Part shown: piece by piece, positions 58,985 to 64,000 of the stretch
How positions within the stretch are numbered: the first letter of the stretch is position 1
Layout of the letters: the number at the start of each line of letters is the position of its first letter
The notes under the pieces: generated by a model
The model's input: only the letters and a program-made list of their open reading frames with translations
What the model was told of the DNA's origin: nothing
Database searches by the model: none
From: Atherinomorus stipes
Lineage: Eukaryota; Chordata; Actinopteri; Atheriniformes; Atherinidae
Length of the DNA stretch: 64,000 nt
Reading direction: 5' to 3'
Assembly (NCBI GenBank): GCA_023101725.1
Contig: JALJCO010009025.1
Location: 744,001-808,000, forward strand
Made by a program: the position numbers and the translations under genes

Positions 58985-60150
58985 TTTGGGTAGAAATATT
59001 TTTTTCATTTAATTATTGGTGTCATCAAGATTATGTCATGACTAATCAACTAATCGGTCTTGATTGCCTTGATTAGTTGAATTAAAAAATAAACCTAAAT
59101 GCCCAGCCCTGCTCGCAAGACATTTCAGCAAACATAATGATCTACATAAACACTCAAATATTGGAAATGCTGCTGTAATTATCTCCGTTTTTCTGTCCTT
59201 TTTTTTAATGAGTTGAAACATATGACAGAGGACATTTTTTACTTTACTTTGTGTTTTTGATTCTCTTAAGAAACTTGGCTACATCTGTGATGGCCACTGT
59301 AAGGGCTTTCAACACCTGCAATACCTGGTCTTTTGTTGACTCTGAATGAAGCATCTTCAGACCTAAACAGTGGTATAACACCTATTAACATTTTCATCTG
59401 TATGCTTTAAAAAGAAGGGAGAAATACACAGATTTTCACCAATCTAACTGAAAAACTCAGTACTATTTATCCTTTTGACTGCTTCCTTTCAGTTCTTTCC
59501 CCCTCTTCATCTCCTCTTCAATTTTGCTGCTTGTTTTCCACTTCTGCTGCACTTAGAGCTAAAGTGCTTCTGTCAAACCAAAATAGTGGCTTAAGAAAGG
59601 GAAATCGCAGCTGTCACAAACGCATGCAAACAAAAACTTTTTTTAGAAACTTGCATGAAATGTTCATTTAAAGTGAAAGTAAAAGAAAGGCAGCCAGTGG
59701 TCATTTTAACACATTCTGACCCTTGGTCCATTCCGTTAAAGTTAATGATTTAACAACTGTTCCTTTGGAGCACGAAGACCGAGTGGTCATTTTAGCACTT
59801 ACTGCAATCTGCTCCGTCTCTAAGTAATGATCTTTAACCTCAATGATTTATAGCAAAGGCAAGACAGCTCACTGCCACACAAGAAAAAAGACCCACCAGT
59901 TCACCTGCATACAAACTTCCCCTATTAGCCTTTCAACTCCTCAGAGTGCTTTTACTTAAGAAAACACTCAGTGCTCCAACAAGCTCCTGCCTGTTTCTTC
60001 CCTGCCACTTTCTCCTTCAGAACAGCCATCTTTTTACTTTCTCTAAATTAGTACATCATGAACTTGCCACTGATAAGCCAAATATGCTTTTTAACTTCAA
60101 TATGTTCAGTCTTTAAGGTGCCTTTTGCCATTTTGATAGTGTGTGTGGTA
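58985..60150. other. Intronic stretch, no element with clear ends
   Basis: No gene recognised. The segment at 59030-59110 has ACTAATCAACTAATCGG and later CCCAGCCCTG, possibly one end of a decayed DNA transposon. Confidence 0.35.
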
Positions 60151-60235
60151 GGGTTGTCATGGTACAAAAATTTCAAACTCGATATCGATATCTAAAAAAA
60201 TATTCGATACTCGATACCATTTTCGATACCACAGG
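60151..60235. repeat. TAGGGTTGTCA-type MITE remnant
   Basis: TAGGGTTGTCATGGTACAAA followed by several CGATA/CGATACC words. It resembles the remnant near 18583-18660. The right terminus was not found. Confidence 0.45.
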
Positions 60236-60529
60236 GGACAAAAAAAAGAGACAAATACTTGAAGACATAAGAAATATTTATATGAACCTGAAACTCTCTT
60301 ATCTTATGCTTGTTAAATAAATGTGAAAATAAATGCAAAAAATAGACCCAAATATAATGCAATTTGACAATATTTTAAGGTTGTCTGAGGTATTATTTTT
60401 TTAATATGTAAAACATCCAAAATCTAAAAGTGACAATGGTGAAAAATATTACTTTTAACTCTGTGCAAACAACAATAATATTATTAATAATAGTAATAAT
60501 AGCAACATTTTTTTTTTTTTTGTTATACT

Positions 60530-60862
60530 TGTATGATCCCCGAGGGGAAATTAGGGCTCTGCATTTTACCCATCTCTGTACTGTGAGTATCAGAGAGCAG
60601 TGGGCTGCTACTTAAAGCGCCCGGGGAGCAGTTGGTGGGGGGTTAAGGACCTTGCTCAGGAGTCCACAGCGGTACACCCAGGAGTCGTGTCGGGGAATTA
60701 TACACCATTCGAGAAGATGCAGCAATGAAATTATAAAGCTGCAGCATCCGCTATTACTGAGGAGTGAATACATGATGGATCCAATGTGAGCACTTTGAGT
60801 GTCCAGCAGCAAAAGCACAATATATATCAAATCCATTATTATTGTTATTATTATTATTATTA
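60530..60862 (+). mobile_element. Retroposon (LINE/SINE-type) with shared ATT-repeat tail
   Basis: Contains GATCCCCGAGGGGAAATTAG, a block common in fish non-LTR retroelements. It ends CACTTTGAGTG...AAAGCACAATATATATCAAA then TCCATTATTATTG repeats. This tail matches those of the two split SINEs at 29.1 and 47.4 kb (TTTGAGTGCC...AAAGCGCAATATAAATC). The head is not clearly tRNA-like here. Confidence 0.55.
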
Positions 60863-60864
60863 AC

Positions 60865-63800
60865 CAGACAGCGAATGTAGGATGAAGGCTGTGGGGGGTG
60901 AAAAGATTTAAAAGATTTAGCGGTCTCTTTTGTTTTGATTTTATCTCCTCTGTAGTTGCCTATTTGGTCTACTGCAGTAAATAAATACTGAAACAGACAG
61001 GGATTCTTTTCAGATTTTTCCCAGTTCAGTTTTTATCTTTTAAATTAATCTTTTCCTGCCCTGCACCATTTTTAAAATGCAAAAAGAAACCACATTATTT
61101 ATTACTATGTACAGTACGCTGCATATTTTCATATAAAAGGAGCTTTACACAGAACCTTAAAAGAGCTGAATGATTGATAATGACCTGGAATGTTAAACAT
61201 TTTATGAAGCCTTCATATGAATGTGTGCAAGAGTCATTTCCGTTTAAAAAAGTTTGTAAAAATAGTTGTAAGTAAACTGTAGTGGGCCATAGTCGGCTTT
61301 AATTCTATTAAACATCTTTTCTCAACAACAAAATTGTGGTTAGTGAAAATGTTGAGTGGCTAGTAACTTTGGAAAACCACTGGCCACTGTGGCTGGTGAG
61401 CAAAAAAGTTAATGTCAAGCCCTGTCTGCGTTTATAGGCGGACCGAGTCCGCTTGTTTGTTACTGATCAGAGTCTGTTTGCACATTCACAACTCCCCCAA
61501 ACGAAGCAGACTTTCTGAGCAAACGGACTGATGTGAATCAAAAAAGCTTTTTGAATGCACCCTTAGTCTATAGGCTTCATCTTACAGACTTATGTGGTCT
61601 CCTCCATCACACCCTGGACACCTTGTACTCCCTTTATATTAACATGCATGTGCATCTCAGACCTTTATATGACACTCACTGTTTCCCTTTGGCTTGCCAA
61701 GCATGTTAACGTGACTGACATTTTAGTTTTAGTTTTTAGTTTTAGTTGTACTAGGGTTCTCACAGTTACAGGGTTTATCTGGGCAATTATCTTTGTCATA
61801 GTGATTTGCAACTACACGGAAATTTTAAAACTAAACATCAGTAAATTTTATCATTAACTTTTATTGCATGCTTTGTCCTGTTATGTGTATAGATTTGTTA
61901 ACCATAACTCTACAGTGGAGTACAAAAACAACATAAATTCTGATCTTTATGAGCTGTGAAAAAGTGAACAGCTAAACTCGCATGTAAATGACCCGCTGGG
62001 CTTAATCATTAATACAATGTCAAATTAAATGGTATCATTTGTGTGCCACCCTTTATTTAAGACATTAAAAAGCAACTCTTATCACTTCATAATCTGGCCT
62101 CTGTGCAGTTCTAAAGTCCATCATGTCCTTTGTGTTGAAGTTCGCCAGTGATTTACTAATACTGTAGTGACATCCTGATGCAAATTATTTTCTTTTTCAC
62201 TGTTTTAAAACACCAATAACTGACCTGAATCCCAGGTTCGCTCACTTCTTTGACACTGCTGCATATATAACCATGGCAGAGAACATTGTGATAACATAGC
62301 TGTAAGAACACAATCAAGCCTTCAATATAAGTTTTGCTTTGTTTACATTTTAGGCCAAGCAAACTGTATGCAACTCGCTCTCTCTGCTGTCGGAAAATCT
62401 ACAGAATGATGACTGAGTGCGCTTGATTGGTTGACCCATTGAATGCTAATTGTTAATTGACACTAACTTCACATACTTTTTTTAATCAATGTTTTGTACT
62501 TCTTGTTTAAAGAATCTTAAAAACTGCCACTCTTCTATTGAAACTTTTGTCAGTTGCAGCAGGACCTTCAATCTCGATTCTTCTGCAACACATAGACAAT
62601 AGTTGCTGCATGTCTTGTGGTAGACAGCAAAGTTGGCTACATAGCAAGTCACTGTCTCTTTCCTACCCCCCCATATTGTTTGACAGGTGGCTGCAGCTTT
62701 ATGGTTCATTACTGCCCCCCCATGAGGTGGTGATACATTGAGCTGTTAAAACAACATCAGAGGAAAGCTTCACTTTTCATTGCCAAGCTTGTGTGTAGCG
62801 CTCTGAGCTTAGATGCAAATAGTGTAAGAGAAACGCACAAATCCCAATACCACAGCCATCAAAACATTCTTTGTAAAATTCCTTCAAAAGATTTAATCCA
62901 AACGTGGTCACGAGTTAATTTTGCCAAATGCAGTTAACATGCTTTAAGTTGGCTGTCATTAGACAGGGAAGCACCAAGCACACAGTTTATCAACATAATG
63001 ACAACTTTTTTCGTTAATTGAAGCATTATCCTAATTAGATCAGATTATTCCCATTGATCTTTGAATAGTATTTTAACTTAAAATGCACATTCTTTGCCCC
63101 CTTGTATGCTTGAATGTCAAAGGGGTAGTGACTGGTGCCTATGTATAACATTATTATAAGTGTACTATAAACATGATATCAATATTTTGTTGATCCACCT
63201 GAGTTTGCTGTCCAATAACATTTTAGGCACCTTGAAAAAAAGGAGTGGACTATTATATACGTATTTTCCATTTTGAATACCCTTATATTCCTATTATAGA
63301 CTGCACACAAAGTGCAAGTTACTTGATTTAATTATGTTTTTTGTAAAGTTAGAAATGACTTAGAATTTCTTAAATAATATAATTATATACAAAAACTATT
63401 TGAACATAAATACATGTGTACAGAACTAGCCAATTAATCTTACACACCAGCGTAAGCATGGTTATGATACTTTCAATTATGAATTAATCTTGATTGTATG
63501 CATGTTTCCTTTTAATGTGGTCCAGCAATGCAGCATGGGGGTGTGTGATCAGAAATCTTTGGTGCTGGATGAAAGACAGCGTATGCTCATGCTGCTGAAG
63601 GCTGAACCAGCAAGGATACTGCATCCCTCTTTGAGTAGGGTAAACATTGCTTGAGGCTTGAGAGACTCTTCCAGTTTCTCCTCCCCCAAAAGCCTTAACA
63701 GTTCTTCCTCCTCTCAAGAGAAGTGCACTCTTCCGGAATTTGAAGTCGCTTTGACAGTTCCTGTTGGGACTAATCATCAACTTGCACATGGACAGGTCCA

Positions 63801-64000
63801 TAGTAAGAAATAGGCAAACATGCTTGCATGCCATGTCGCCTCACATGTAATCAGTGTTGATGCGCAGTAAAATTCATAATGGTGATCCTGTCTGCTTCAT
63901 TGCAGGATAACATCTCCGGCATGCTTTGCCTTCACATCACATTACATCAATCTGATTCCTTCTCTCCTGGTTGGAGGCTGTGGTCAACACCACCTCCACT
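60865..64000. other. Intronic stretch to window edge
   Basis: No gene recognised. TTTTAG repeats at about 61724-61746. The segment at 61420-61570 ends GAATGCACCCTTAG and may be a decayed DNA element. A TTGCAG acceptor-like word precedes 63906, but the sequence after it continues the phase-1 codon straight into a stop (GGA TAA frame), so it is not a valid exon 2 for the 3000 donor. Confidence 0.4.

Larger units (their letters stand above)
3001..64000 (+). other. Very large putative first intron (open at right edge)
   Basis: The donor at 3001 (GTAAGA) is not followed by any convincing acceptor-flanked coding exon on the plus strand in the rest of the window. The interval is AT-rich, full of transposon remnants and microsatellites, and has only short open frames of random character. 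I infer that it is intron 1, at least 61 kb long. A missed small exon or an embedded gene cannot be excluded without alignment to transcripts. Confidence 0.45.

Noticed and set aside
61724..61746. TTTTAG repeats resembling an interstitial telomere tract
   Set aside because: Only a few imperfect TTTTAG/TTTTTAG units, and not the vertebrate TTAGGG unit.
63906..64000. Possible exon 2 after TTGCAG near the right edge
   Set aside because: Joined in phase 1 to the donor at 3000, the reading frame meets TAA immediately, so it cannot be the next coding exon of that gene.
3001..64000. Search for an undescribed biological system (operon, defence locus, CRISPR, novel RNA)
   Set aside because: The window is non-coding vertebrate DNA dominated by transposon remnants. 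No clustered genes, regularly spaced repeats with unique spacers, or structured RNA signature beyond MITE hairpins were found.

Overview
This window looks like nuclear DNA of a teleost fish. The evidence is very low coding density, many CA/GT, TA and GA microsatellites, tRNA-derived fish-type SINEs, LINE fossils, and a dense population of short non-autonomous DNA transposons (hAT-like with 8-bp target duplications, TTAA-flanked, and Tc1-like). The species cannot be fixed from the sequence.

Layout: 1-1260 is upstream flank. Positions 1289-1347 hold a GC box and two CCAAT boxes. Positions 2520-3010 are GC- and CpG-rich. The only coding segment I can support is a first exon ending at 3000. It encodes a signal-peptide-like N-terminus (56 residues from the best-context ATG at 2832) and runs into a strong splice donor, CAAG|GTAAGA, in phase 1. 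This is the usual arrangement for the leader exon of a secreted or single-pass membrane protein whose next exon begins an extracellular module such as an Ig or CUB domain. No acceptor-flanked downstream exon was recognised, so 3001-64000 is best read as one very large first intron, open at the right edge. The gene's identity cannot be proven from the leader exon.

The rest is a record of transposition inside that intron. Elements delimited by inverted termini and/or target duplications lie at 6141-7808, 9223-9625, 13019-13783, 20498-21124, 26754-30862 (a multi-level nest), 29317-30467, 47667-48711, 50036-51894, 55909-56536 and 58754-58980. SINEs sit at 28357-28757, 29109-30515 (interrupted) and 47388-48817 (interrupted). 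A LINE C-terminal fossil is at 16560-16895, and smaller remnants are scattered throughout. The nesting gives a relative order of insertion.

I found no bacterial-style operon, CRISPR array, rRNA, tRNA gene or convincing novel system. The most noteworthy structures are the 26.7-30.9 kb nest, the two SINE copies each split by a different hAT-like element, a TTAA element with 150-bp arms, and a palindromic MITE with a related half copy elsewhere.
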